Below, piece by piece: positions 52,715 through 61,459 of a stretch of 64,000 nt of DNA (position 1 is its first letter; each line of letters begins with the position of its first letter). This stretch comes from Finegoldia magna ATCC 53516 (GTDB lineage Bacteria > Bacillota > Clostridia > Tissierellales > Peptoniphilaceae). Made by a program: the position numbers and the translations under genes. The stretch lies in the NCBI RefSeq assembly GCF_000159695.1, contig NZ_CM000955.1, positions 879,473 through 943,472 of the forward strand, read 5' to 3'. The notes under the pieces are model-generated. The model ran no database searches. It saw only the letters and a program-made list of their open reading frames with translations, and had not been told where the DNA came from.

Positions 52715-54292
52715 TCATCTCTCCTTTGGAAATTCCATCGCTTTAGCGAATATTTTTTCATAGTCCTTTGTCATTGATAATTCTATATAATTCATATCTT
52801 CAGCAAGAGTGGACATTTCTTCTTTTATTTTATCATTCATTAAACACATGTACGCTCCTATTAAAGATGAATTACCTACATAACTTATTTTGGATTCAAT
52901 TTCGTAAGGTAGAATTCCCACACCTACGATTGACGATGGTTTCAAATGACTTCCAAATTGACCTGCTACAATACATTCGTTCAAATCAGAAATATCCAAT
53001 CCCTCTTCATCCAAAAGTTTTATAAAACCAGAAAGTATCGCTCCTTTTGCAAGTTGCACTTGTCTGATGTCAGATTGCGTGATAACAAGTTCATCAGTCA
53101 TCATGAACTCTCTTTTATCATCCACAATTCTTACCAAATCTTTTCTAAAATCATCGACAGAGTTTGGGTCGATTATCCTTCCTCTTTTGTTGACGATTTT
53201 ATTTCTAACAATTTCACTGATTACAGAAAGAATACCACTACCACAAATCCCTTTTGGAGGTTTGTCGCCGATAGTTTGTAATTTGACGTTTGACCCATCA
53301 ATTACAACATCTTCAATGGCTCCTCGTTCTGCTCTCATTCCGCATTTTATATTCATACCTTCAAGTGCAGGACCAGCTGCACAAGAGCAACAATACAATT
53401 TGTCATTAGTCTTCAAAACTATTTCGCCGTTTGTACCGATATCTATAAACAGTGTGTTTTCTCTGTTTCTCATATCCGTAACATAAGCACCAGCAACGAT
53501 GTCTGCTCCGATATACGCTGAAACATTCGGCAAAGTGTACAACTTTGCGTCCAAATTCAGTCCAATATCCTCGCACATCAAACTCTTTGCTTCAGTGAAC
53601 AGTGGTTTGTAAGGGAATTTCCCCAAGCTTCTTGCATCCACTCCCAAAAGCATGTGAACCATTGTAGTGTTAGCCGCAATGTCCACTTCTTTTATATCTT
53701 TTCTTTCGATTTTTGATTCGACAATCATCTTGTCTATCAATTTATTCATAGAACTTACAATGCTGTGTTGAAGAATTTTCGCTGCATTTTCATTTTCAAA
53801 CTCAAACGTAATTCTCGTAAGCACATCCAAGCCGTACTTTGTTTGCGCATTAAGTGCAGAGTTTTTCGCAATGATATCTCCAGTTTTCAAATCTACCAAG
53901 TTCATGCACACAGTTGTAGTACCGATGTCCACACAAATCCCGTAGCCGTCCCTGTATTGTTTTTCAAACTCTGGCATTTCTCCTGAATCAAGTACATCTA
54001 TGGAGCTATTTTCGCTCAAAGTTTCCACGATGACATCGCCATTCATTGTAACTGCACAAGAAAGCCTAATTCCGTTTTCGATTTCTTCTTTTTTAAGAAG
54101 TCTTTTTTCGGTATCAGTGATTTCGTTGACATTTCCTTCTATGATTTTAATCTTGCACTTACCACAAGTTAGCTTACCATTGCATGAGTTATCGATGTAG
54201 ACGTCGTTTTCAAGCAAAGCATTCATCAAATTGTAGTTCTTGTCGTCTTCTAATTCAATTGTTCTGTTTAAATTATTTATTCTTATCTTCAT
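52715..54292 (-). CDS. Reductive activator of corrinoid proteins (RACo-like, 2Fe-2S plus ASKHA ATPase)
   Basis: The protein has 525 residues. Residues 1-85 are a plant-type ferredoxin domain with C-x5-C-x2-C (SCNGKLTCGKC) and a later LSCAV. The rest is a DUF4445/ASKHA domain with GYGICVDIGTTTVCMNLVDL near 115, TLFIDIGTNGEIV near 283 and the glycine-rich CGSGILSVISEIV near 355. Such proteins use ATP to reduce oxidised Co(II) corrinoid back to Co(I). It overlaps the methyltransferase gene by 20 bases and the lipoprotein gene region by a few bases, all in one operon. Confidence 0.88.
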   Translation of the reverse strand: MKIRINNLNRTIELEDDKNYNLMNALLENDVYIDNSCNGKLTCGKCKIKIIEGNVNEITDTEKRLLKKEEIENGIRLSCAVTMNGDVIVETLSENSSIDVLDSGEMPEFEKQYRDGYGICVDIGTTTVCMNLVDLKTGDIIAKNSALNAQTKYGLDVLTRITFEFENENAAKILQHSIVSSMNKLIDKMIVESKIERKDIKEVDIAANTTMVHMLLGVDARSLGKFPYKPLFTEAKSLMCEDIGLNLDAKLYTLPNVSAYIGADIVAGAYVTDMRNRENTLFIDIGTNGEIVLKTNDKLYCCSCAAGPALEGMNIKCGMRAERGAIEDVVIDGSNVKLQTIGDKPPKGICGSGILSVISEIVRNKIVNKRGRIIDPNSVDDFRKDLVRIVDDKREFMMTDELVITQSDIRQVQLAKGAILSGFIKLLDEEGLDISDLNECIVAGQFGSHLKPSSIVGVGILPYEIESKISYVGNSSLIGAYMCLMNDKIKEEMSTLAEDMNYIELSMTKDYEKIFAKAMEFPKER

Positions 54293-55301
54293 AATCGTAA
54301 TTCTTAGATGCTGTTATTATTGATTTCAAATTTTCAAGTGGCGATCTCATACCTATTCCACAAGCTGGAGATAGAATATTTGATCCGTTGTTTACCGATA
54401 TTTTTGCCAATTTTTGGATTTTTTCACTGTCTGAGTATTCAAGCGCATAAGTCGACACATTGCCCATCAACACGTGATGCTTCAATACTTTCTTCGCATC
54501 TTTCAATGAAACGATTGAATCGAAGCTCAAGCAATCAGAGTGAATGTCGTTGCACAAATCAAGTACAGGAGTCATTCTTCCACATATGTGAACAATTTTA
54601 GGAACGTCTTTGATTCCATCCAAAAACTTATTCAAATATTGCACGGTGAATTCTTTGAAAAATTTTGGTCCCATTATTTCGCCAGTACCAGAAGGATCTG
54701 AAACTGCGATCACATCTGCTCCTGCGTCGATTTGTCTATTGGCAAATTCTATTAAATGATCTGTAACGTAATCCATAAATTCGTGAACTCTTTGTGGGTC
54801 TTTTCTAAGAGCCTTGTAGTATTTTACAGAATCCATTATTGATGATGCAGTGCTTACAGGGCCTGTGATATTTCCAATAATTGGGGCGTTTTTTTCTTCG
54901 TCCTTCAAGATTTTAATAGCCTCAATCACAATATCACTTCTGGAATCTTCTTTCTTGAAATCTTTGATTTTTTCCCAATCCTTGATATTATCGAATGCGT
55001 ATTCGATAACATGTGGTTCGTAAATTTCATTTCCAAAATCGACAACTGAACCCATATCTTCAGCTTCAATCGTCATGCAGAATGGAACTCCAATATTTTC
55101 GAAAATTTTTTCGTCGTAGATAGCTTTCGCCAAATCAGCCATTTTCCTAGAATCCAAGTGAGCTTCCGGAAGGTAAATATCTTTCAATTCCATTAGCTCC
55201 TTGGATATCATATTCATCATTCCACCCGGACAAATCACAGGAATTCTATCGATGAAAATATGATTTAACGCATTTTTTAATCTATCTTTTTCGTTAATCA
55301 T
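54273..55301 (-). CDS. UroD-fold methylcobamide methyltransferase (MtaA/MtbA-like)
   Basis: The protein has 342 residues from the ATG at 55301, with TAGGAT in front. A TTG eight codons upstream overlaps the corrinoid gene and looks false. Motifs: DRIPVICPGGMMNMI near residue 10, PIIGNITGPVSTASSIMD near 140, and a zinc site with HICGRMTPVLD near 235 and a later cysteine in LSPACGIGMRS. It should move a methyl group between the corrinoid protein and a thiol or other substrate. The direction is unknown. Confidence 0.87.
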   Translation of the reverse strand: MINEKDRLKNALNHIFIDRIPVICPGGMMNMISKELMELKDIYLPEAHLDSRKMADLAKAIYDEKIFENIGVPFCMTIEAEDMGSVVDFGNEIYEPHVIEYAFDNIKDWEKIKDFKKEDSRSDIVIEAIKILKDEEKNAPIIGNITGPVSTASSIMDSVKYYKALRKDPQRVHEFMDYVTDHLIEFANRQIDAGADVIAVSDPSGTGEIMGPKFFKEFTVQYLNKFLDGIKDVPKIVHICGRMTPVLDLCNDIHSDCLSFDSIVSLKDAKKVLKHHVLMGNVSTYALEYSDSEKIQKLAKISVNNGSNILSPACGIGMRSPLENLKSIITASKNYDYEDKNK

Positions 55302-55308
55302 CTCTATC

Positions 55309-55962
55309 CTACTTATCTTTACCAACTAATTTTTTAGCAGCTTCTACAGCTTCAACGGCATTTTCAGTGTAAGAATCTGCACCGATTTTATCTGCGAATG
55401 ATTGAGAGATAGGACCTCCACCGATCATAACTTTGAATCTATCTCTAAGTCCTTGTTCTTTTAACATTTCGATAACTTTACCCATGTTGTCCATAGTAGT
55501 TGTCATCAAAGTTGACATACAAATCAAATCAGCGTTGTTTTCAACTGCTGCATCGATGAAGTTTTGCAATTTAACATCACGACCCAAATCGATCATCTTA
55601 AATCCTGCAGTTTGCATCATCAATTTAACCAAGTTTTTGCCGATATCGTGAGTATCCCCTTCAACAACTCCGATTACTCCAACTCCAAGAATATCGTCGT
55701 CGTTCATTTCTACGTATTTTTGTAAAACGTCCAAACCAGCATACATGGCATCACTGCAAAGCAAAATATCTGTAATGAAATATTCTTCTTCATCAAAAAG
55801 CTTACTTGCTTGTTGCATACCTTTGATAAGTCCGTCGAATATACCTTGCTTAGCATCAAATCCCTTGTCGATATATTCTTGGCACACATCAGCGATGTCT
55901 TCGTCTTCCATTTCTACTACCATTTCTGCCATTTTATCCAAATATTCTTGTTGTGTATTCAT
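55309..55962 (-). CDS. Corrinoid (B12-binding) protein, MtaC/MtbC-like
   Basis: The protein has 217 residues. Residues 1-85 are the helical cap, and residues 88-215 are the Rossmann B12-binding domain with base-off signature GDTHDIGKNL (DxHxxG), CMSTLMTTTMDNM and VMIGGGPISQSFADKIGA. It carries cobalamin as the methyl shuttle between methyltransferases. It is the only corrinoid protein in the window although three UroD-fold methyltransferases surround it, so it may serve all of them. It is preceded by GGAGGTAGT. Confidence 0.94.
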   Translation of the reverse strand: MNTQQEYLDKMAEMVVEMEDEDIADVCQEYIDKGFDAKQGIFDGLIKGMQQASKLFDEEEYFITDILLCSDAMYAGLDVLQKYVEMNDDDILGVGVIGVVEGDTHDIGKNLVKLMMQTAGFKMIDLGRDVKLQNFIDAAVENNADLICMSTLMTTTMDNMGKVIEMLKEQGLRDRFKVMIGGGPISQSFADKIGADSYTENAVEAVEAAKKLVGKDK

Positions 55963-55963
55963 A

Positions 55964-56746
55964 CTACCTCCTAATAATTATCTCATTAATTTTCATAAAT
56001 TTCTTATCTGACAAATTCATACATCTATCGCCGAAAATCTTGTGCTCTCCTTCAAATAAGAAATCAACGTATCTTTGTTCTTCGTCTTTTTCAATTGGTC
56101 TGAACTCTGCCTTGTCCAAACTAATCAAAGCCATCGTGGATTTTGGACATAAGTGAAAATTGAATGGTTTGTCGATATTTTGAATATCTTCCAAAAACTT
56201 CATCAAAAACTCATCCACATACAATTGCATTTGCTTAGGTCCAATAATATCAGCACCCGCCAAACTGTCGGAAAAACTAATCAATTTTATTCCACAGTCG
56301 ACTAATTTTCCGATATATTCAACCAAAGCTTTTCTGATTTCATCGTAAAGCTCGACGATTTTGTCGTGTTTTTTTCTGAAAGATCTGAAAACAACCTCAG
56401 AGCTTGCCAAGTTATCCAATATAACCAATGGACCAGCAACCTCCACGATAACTCTTTTATCGTCCTTCATTTTATCTATTGCTTCAAACAAAGCTTTGAC
56501 ATGTTTTTGATTGTAATCAAAATCAATCACAATATCATCCACATTATCGTATTTGTACTTGCTAACTTTACCAAGTTCAGCGACAGCACCCATTGCTTCT
56601 GATTCTAATGTAGAAGACATAGGAATACTTGCATAATCCTTGTCCTTGAAATGTTCTACCAAACAATCCGCATCTTCAAATAATCCCGGATCAGTGATGG
56701 GCATCGTTTCCATTATAATACAATTATAAGTTCCAACTTTACTCAT
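55964..56746 (-). CDS. Compact UroD-fold methyltransferase homologue
   Basis: The protein has 260 residues, about 80-90 fewer than its neighbours. It lines up with them from LFEDADCLVEHFKDKDYASI onward but lacks the N-terminal ~60 residues. A zinc-type site is retained in altered form: FHLCPKSTM near residue 203 and GDRCMNLSD near 247. The start overlaps cobW by 8 bases, with GAGGTG upstream, and the reading frame is clean, so it looks like a real small enzyme. It may be a substrate-specific subunit, a paired partner of the full-length enzyme or a degenerate copy. Confidence 0.72.
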   Translation of the reverse strand: MSKVGTYNCIIMETMPITDPGLFEDADCLVEHFKDKDYASIPMSSTLESEAMGAVAELGKVSKYKYDNVDDIVIDFDYNQKHVKALFEAIDKMKDDKRVIVEVAGPLVILDNLASSEVVFRSFRKKHDKIVELYDEIRKALVEYIGKLVDCGIKLISFSDSLAGADIIGPKQMQLYVDEFLMKFLEDIQNIDKPFNFHLCPKSTMALISLDKAEFRPIEKDEEQRYVDFLFEGEHKIFGDRCMNLSDKKFMKINEIIIRR

Positions 56747-57617
56747 TATTCACCTCGATTATTACAAAATCATCGCTATCAGATATTGAATCTGATACTT
56801 CCAATCCACTCAAAGTTTTGCTAACAAAAACTTTCTTATCTGCAATCTCAACATTTCCCTTCGCTCTAACGATACTTTTTGAGTCCAAAAACTTTTCCAA
56901 ATCATCTTTTGAATTGAATTTCAATTTCTTTTGAACATTGGTCTTAAATTTGGAATCTTCGTGAGAATGTTTACCGTGGTCGTGATGATGATGTTTGCCA
57001 CAGCATTTGTGACCGTGACCGTGACAACAACATTCGTGTTTGTCTTCTTTCTTGTCGTCAGCAAATTCACTCACAATATCTTCTGGATTCATCTTTCTGA
57101 AGTCCTCCTTGTGAATAATTGCATGTTTGTTAAATTGTTCGATTGACTTCTTCACTTCTTCGATTTTTTCTTCTTCCAAATTTTCAACGTTCGTTATGTA
57201 TATTATATCAGCATTTTTGATTTGATCATTGAAAAATTCTCCGAAATCATCGTGAAAGCAAATGTAACTGTCGCAATCGACAATTGTCACGCATTTTTGG
57301 ATTTGCAAATTCTCTTCGTCTTTTAAAACTTCCAATATATCCGTTAATTTCGCAACTCCAGTTGGCTCAATTATGATGTATTCAAATTGGTCTTTGTCGA
57401 TTTTGTGAATAATTTCCTTAAAATCGCTCTTCAATCCACAGCAAATACATCCCGAATTGATTTCAATTATATCGTCGTTTTTTATCAACATTGAATCAAT
57501 ACTCACATCTCCGAATTCATTTTCCAATACCAAAGTATTTTTGTTGAATCCCAAAATGTGATTGATAAAAGTTGTCTTGCCTGAACCTAAAAAGCCCGAC
57601 ACTATTACTGTTTTCAT
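56739..57617 (-). CDS. CobW/COG0523-family GTPase metallochaperone with His/Cys-rich linker
   Basis: The protein has 292 residues from the ATG at 57617, with GGGTGAT in front. Two earlier ATGs lack a site. G1 loop GFLGSGKTT is at residues 8-16, the CxCC metal motif GCICCGLK near 56, and EPTGVAKL near 86. Residues 180-220 form a dense metal-binding linker (HECCCHGHGHKCCGKHHHHD), then a CobW C-terminal domain. It probably inserts Zn2+ (or Co2+) into the UroD-fold methyltransferases encoded just downstream. It is the first gene of the minus-strand operon. Confidence 0.88.
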   Translation of the reverse strand: MKTVIVSGFLGSGKTTFINHILGFNKNTLVLENEFGDVSIDSMLIKNDDIIEINSGCICCGLKSDFKEIIHKIDKDQFEYIIIEPTGVAKLTDILEVLKDEENLQIQKCVTIVDCDSYICFHDDFGEFFNDQIKNADIIYITNVENLEEEKIEEVKKSIEQFNKHAIIHKEDFRKMNPEDIVSEFADDKKEDKHECCCHGHGHKCCGKHHHHDHGKHSHEDSKFKTNVQKKLKFNSKDDLEKFLDSKSIVRAKGNVEIADKKVFVSKTLSGLEVSDSISDSDDFVIIEVNNE

Positions 57618-57668
57618 ATTATCACCCATTTTCATTTTAACATATTTGATATTGGATATTGCCCAAAT

Positions 57669-57705
57669 AATAATGACTTATTGGATAATCAAATAAATCA
57701 TTATT
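57669..57705. promoter_or_regulatory. Inverted repeat, candidate operator between the divergent corrinoid operons
   Basis: The 14-base arm AATAATGACTTATT (57669-57682) is repeated in inverse at 57692-57705 with one mismatch and a 9-base spacer. It lies about 50 bases upstream of the cobW start and 290 bases from the plus-strand gene. The region is AT-rich, so chance is not excluded. Confidence 0.4.
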
Positions 57706-57933
57706 TCATCTTCACGAAGGCTAATACTCTATTTTGATAAATTTTTATGATTAAATGTAGTTTAATATTTGATTTGTCACGCAGGAAATCATTATTAAAA
57801 AAATAGATTCAGTTTCATTTCAATTTTATTAATAAGAAATTTCATTTATTTAAATTTTTATTAAATTTAAATGAATAAAAAATACCACTTATAAAATATT
57901 TCAATAAATGACTGAATTTTTCTATGATAAAAT

Positions 57934-57939
57934 TATAAT
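57934..57939 (+). promoter_or_regulatory. -10 element of the plus-strand methyltransferase operon
   Basis: TATAAT, 55 bases before the ATG, with only weak -35 candidates (TGACTG at 19 bases). The remainder of the 57618-57993 spacer is AT-rich with no gene. Confidence 0.45.
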
Positions 57940-57993
57940 GCAATTTATAACAATAAATTTATTTATTTAAAAAATCAAAAAAGGAGGATTTAT

Positions 57994-59067
57994 ATGTTCA
58001 AAGATGAGATGACTCCAAAGGAGAGAATGGAGACCTTCTCAAAAGGTGAAGAAATGGACAGAATTCCAGTTGTTCCTGATATGGGCGTTACTATGAGTGA
58101 CTATTTGGGATATAAGACTTGGGATTATTATTCAAATTCTGATGTAATCGCCGATACGGAAGTAGCTTTGTTCAAAAGGTTCTACCACGATTCTATCAGC
58201 GTGTCCACTACTTTAAGAGGAATGGCAGAAGCCATGGGAACTGAAATTTGGTATCCAGAAGATGGTATTTCACAATTAAAAGAACCAGTTGTGAAAAAGG
58301 TCGAAGATATCGAAAAATTAAAAATCATCAATCCATTAAAAGATGGAAAGCTACCAGTGTTGATCGAAGCATTGGAAAAAATCAGAGACCAAGTCGGTGA
58401 TGTTGCATCAATCGGTGCTGCAATGACTGGACCATTTTCTGTTGCGGCAAGTGTTTTGGGAACTGAAACTTTACTTCGTTGGATGGTTAAGAAAAAGGAT
58501 GCTCTTCATAAAATTATGGATATCATCACTATTAACAACGGAGAATACATTAAGGAAGTTGGCAGTAGAGGATTTGGAATGGGATTTGCCGATCCAGTTT
58601 CAAGTACTACTTTGATTCGTAAGAAACAATTCGAAGAATTTTCACTTCCATATTTAAAGAGAAACATTGCAGACGTTAAAAAATACTGTGGTTCTTCTGC
58701 AGGTTTGCATATTTGTGGTGACTCAAAAGATTTGTGGCCATTATTAAAAGATTCAGGAATTGGTAACTTCTCATTGGATAACTGTGAAAGTTTATTAGAA
58801 GCTAAGGAAATTCTTGGTAACGACATTGTTATCACAGGAAATGTTCCTCCAGTAGATGTTATGTATTTGGGAAATACTGAAGATGTTAAAAAATCTGTAA
58901 AAGAATGTATCGACATCGGTTACGATTCTCCATGTGGATATGTGTTGTCAACAGGTTGTCAAATTCCAAAAGGAACAAAAATGGAAAATATCGACGCGTT
59001 CATGGAATACGGACGTGAATTCGGAAATTATAAAAGATTAAAGGAGCTAAAAAATGAAACCAAATAA
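57994..59067 (+). CDS. UroD-fold methyltransferase with co-transcribed transporter
   Basis: The protein has 357 residues, preceded by AAAGGAGGATTT. Motifs: DRIPVVPDMGVTMSDYLGYK near residue 22, GAAMTGPFSVAASVLGTE near 141, zinc-type site GLHICGDSKDLWPLLKDSG near 232, and a third ligand in VLSTGCQIPKGT near 325. It differs clearly from the enzyme at 54273 and is divergent from the operon holding the corrinoid protein. Its gene overlaps an NhaC-type transporter by 14 bases. A plausible role is the substrate-specific demethylase, fed by that transporter. Confidence 0.85.
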   Translation: MFKDEMTPKERMETFSKGEEMDRIPVVPDMGVTMSDYLGYKTWDYYSNSDVIADTEVALFKRFYHDSISVSTTLRGMAEAMGTEIWYPEDGISQLKEPVVKKVEDIEKLKIINPLKDGKLPVLIEALEKIRDQVGDVASIGAAMTGPFSVAASVLGTETLLRWMVKKKDALHKIMDIITINNGEYIKEVGSRGFGMGFADPVSSTTLIRKKQFEEFSLPYLKRNIADVKKYCGSSAGLHICGDSKDLWPLLKDSGIGNFSLDNCESLLEAKEILGNDIVITGNVPPVDVMYLGNTEDVKKSVKECIDIGYDSPCGYVLSTGCQIPKGTKMENIDAFMEYGREFGNYKRLKELKNETK

Positions 59068-60376
59068 AAAAGCACTTCTTCCACTTGTAGTGTTCGTGCT
59101 ATTCTATGTATTATCAGGTGTGGTATTATCACTTCGTGGAGTGGAAATGCCATTCTATCAAATCCCTTCACCTATTTCTATAATGATTGGTGTTGTTGTA
59201 GCATTCATTATTTTTGAAGGAACTATCAACGAAAAAGCCGACGATTTCGTAAAAGGTTGCGGCGATGAAAACATAATTATCATGTGTATTATTTACTTAT
59301 TAGCTGGAGCGTTCGCTCAAGTTACTAAAGCAAGTGGCGCAGTAGAATCTGTTGTAAACTTCAGTTTATCAATCGTACCTGTAAACTTCTTGGTACCAGG
59401 AATTTTCTTGATTTCTACATTCTTGTCAATTGCAACTGGTTCATCTGTAGGATCAGTAGTAGCATTGGGACCTATCGTTTTTGGTGTTGCAGAAAAAGTT
59501 GGTATCAATCCAGCACTAATGCTTGCAGCTTTGATTTGTGGAGCAATGGCCGGAGATAACTTGTCATTAATCTCAGATACGACAATCGCAGCTACAAGAA
59601 CACAAAATATCGGAATGAAACAAAAATTCGTAATGAACTCAAGATTTGCTTTCCCAGCAATTATAATTTCTACAATTATTTTCGCAATCATTGGAAGACC
59701 AGACACAACTATCACAATGGTTAAAGAAAGCTACAACTTGGTTTATGTAATCCCTTATATATTAGTAATCGTAACAGCATTAATGGGAATGAACGTATTA
59801 TTGGTATTATTCTCTGGTACATTACTAGCCGGAATAATCGGTATGATTTACGGAAAATTCGACACAATTATGTTGTCACAAACAATTTTTCAAGGATTCA
59901 CAGGAGTATTAGAAATCTTCTTATTATCAATGTTTACTGGTGGTCTTGCTTACATGGTTAGAAAGCACGGTGGTATTGATTGGATCATAATGAAAGTCAA
60001 AAACAAAGTTAAAGGTACAAAAAGTGCTGAAGCTGCAATCGCTGCATTAGTTGGACTTACAAACGTAGCCGTAGCAAACAACACAGTATCTATTTTGATT
60101 ACTGGACAAGTTGCATCTGAACTTACAAAAGAATACGATGTAAAACCATCACGTGTTGCATCACTTTTGGATACAACAAGCTGCGTTATCCAAGGAATTA
60201 TCCCTTACGGAGCACAAATCTTAATCGCATCTGGACTTACTGCAGGAAAAGTTGCACCAACAGATATCATTCCTTTCTTAGTTAACCAATACGTATTATT
60301 GGCAATGATGATCCTAACAATCATCACAAGATTTGGAACAAATTCAGATCCTGCCACAGAAGTTGCAGATGATTAA
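59054..60376 (+). CDS. NhaC-family Na+/H+ antiporter-like transporter
   Basis: The protein has 440 residues and about eleven membrane helices. The region FLSIATGSSVGSVVALGPIV near residue 115 and ICGAMAGDNLSLISDTTIAA near 160 are typical of the NhaC/ArsB-NhaD group. Later it has TNVAVANNTVSILITGQVA and GIIPYGAQILIASGLTAGK. Members exchange ions or small metabolites such as malate/lactate. Coupling to a methyltransferase suggests exchange of a methylated substrate and product rather than pH control. Confidence 0.82.
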   Translation: MKPNKKALLPLVVFVLFYVLSGVVLSLRGVEMPFYQIPSPISIMIGVVVAFIIFEGTINEKADDFVKGCGDENIIIMCIIYLLAGAFAQVTKASGAVESVVNFSLSIVPVNFLVPGIFLISTFLSIATGSSVGSVVALGPIVFGVAEKVGINPALMLAALICGAMAGDNLSLISDTTIAATRTQNIGMKQKFVMNSRFAFPAIIISTIIFAIIGRPDTTITMVKESYNLVYVIPYILVIVTALMGMNVLLVLFSGTLLAGIIGMIYGKFDTIMLSQTIFQGFTGVLEIFLLSMFTGGLAYMVRKHGGIDWIIMKVKNKVKGTKSAEAAIAALVGLTNVAVANNTVSILITGQVASELTKEYDVKPSRVASLLDTTSCVIQGIIPYGAQILIASGLTAGKVAPTDIIPFLVNQYVLLAMMILTIITRFGTNSDPATEVADD

Positions 60377-60385
60377 TAGCAAACA

Positions 60386-60409
60386 AAAACACCTCTCATG
60401 AGGTGTTTT
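60386..60409 (+). terminator. Terminator of the methyltransferase-NhaC operon
   Basis: AAAACACCTC-TCAT-GAGGTGTTTT then TTT, 10 bases past the stop. Confidence 0.9.
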
Positions 60410-60524
60410 TTTGATTGCAATTTTTTGTAAAATCAAAATCAGTTATTAAAAACTCGAAAGTATTATTAGTGATTTCTACACTTTTGCTGATTGTTGTACT
60501 TTTAAAAAAACATCATTCCATATA

Positions 60525-60552
60525 CAAAAAACTCCGAGATAATTCCCGGAGT
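60525..60552 (-). terminator. Terminator of the ECF/nucleoside hydrolase operon
   Basis: ACTCCG / CGGAGT stem followed by TTTTTTG on the minus strand. Confidence 0.82.
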
Positions 60553-60556
60553 AATT

Positions 60557-61459
60557 TTATTCTGTAAGAGCTTGCATCAATATTTGTCTGAATTTATCGA
60601 TGTCGATTTCAGTGATTACTTTGCAGTTGAATTCGCCATTTTCTTCTTTGATCAAATCTCTGTAGCTCATTCCCCTTGTTTCCTCGTTTTGCACATCGAT
60701 TTTGATGTACATGTCTTCTGTTTCGAAAACTTCTGGATTATCCAGAACAATTACAGAGCAAGGGTCGTGAATTCCTGCGTCGTTTGATGCGTAATATTTC
60801 AAAATTCTGTGTGCAAATTTTGTTCTTTTGGTTTCGATTGTATCCAAAAATTGAATTTGCTCATCTGTTATGCTGGCTTTTTGTGTTACATTGAGTCCAG
60901 CCATGATGAGTTTCACACCGCTTTCAAATACGATTTTTGCAGCTTCAGGATCCACGAAGAAATTAAATTCGCTAAGACTTGTTACATTTCCTCTTGTAAT
61001 GGAGCCACCCATTATGCTGATTTGCTCAATTTTTTCCTTGTCTTCTGGAAAAGTTCTAAGCAATAGTGCGATATTTGTAAGCGGTCCTACTGCAATGATT
61101 GTGATTTTTTCAGTTGATTTTTGGATGATTTCGTGCATCATTGTAACTGAATTTTCGCTTGTAAGATCAGCTACATCTTCTGATTCTATCATTGATCTGA
61201 ATCCTGCAATCCCATCATCCCCGTGAACTGTCGCAAAGAAAGGCTCTCTTACAAGTGGCACTTCTTGTCCTTTTCCCATCGGAACATTTATATCCAATAA
61301 TTTTGCCAAGCATTGCATGTTTCGTGTCGTGTGGTCTATTGATACGTTGCCACTTACCGACGAAAGTGCCAACAAATTCAAATTTTTTGCATTTTTAATT
61401 GCAAATAATGCCGCTGCATCATCAACTCCCGGATCAAAATCCAATATACAGTTAATCAT
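60557..61459 (-). CDS. Nucleoside hydrolase (inosine-uridine preferring type)
   Basis: The protein has 300 residues from the ATG at 61459, with GGAGGTGCTA in front. An ATG four codons upstream contains that site and is rejected. The calcium-binding start ILDFDPGVDDAAALFAI (DxDxGxDD variant), AVGPLTNIALLLRTFPE near 120 and a catalytic HDP in NDAGIHDPCSVIVLD near 230 define the family. It hydrolyses ribonucleosides to base and ribose. It overlaps the EcfA gene by 8 bases, so the transporter probably imports a nucleoside or a similar N-riboside. Confidence 0.9.
   Translation of the reverse strand: MINCILDFDPGVDDAAALFAIKNAKNLNLLALSSVSGNVSIDHTTRNMQCLAKLLDINVPMGKGQEVPLVREPFFATVHGDDGIAGFRSMIESEDVADLTSENSVTMMHEIIQKSTEKITIIAVGPLTNIALLLRTFPEDKEKIEQISIMGGSITRGNVTSLSEFNFFVDPEAAKIVFESGVKLIMAGLNVTQKASITDEQIQFLDTIETKRTKFAHRILKYYASNDAGIHDPCSVIVLDNPEVFETEDMYIKIDVQNEETRGMSYRDLIKEENGEFNCKVITEIDIDKFRQILMQALTE

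Noticed and set aside
57618..57993. Cobalamin riboswitch between the corrinoid operons
   Set aside because: No B12-box or GCC-rich core was found in this AT-rich spacer on either strand.
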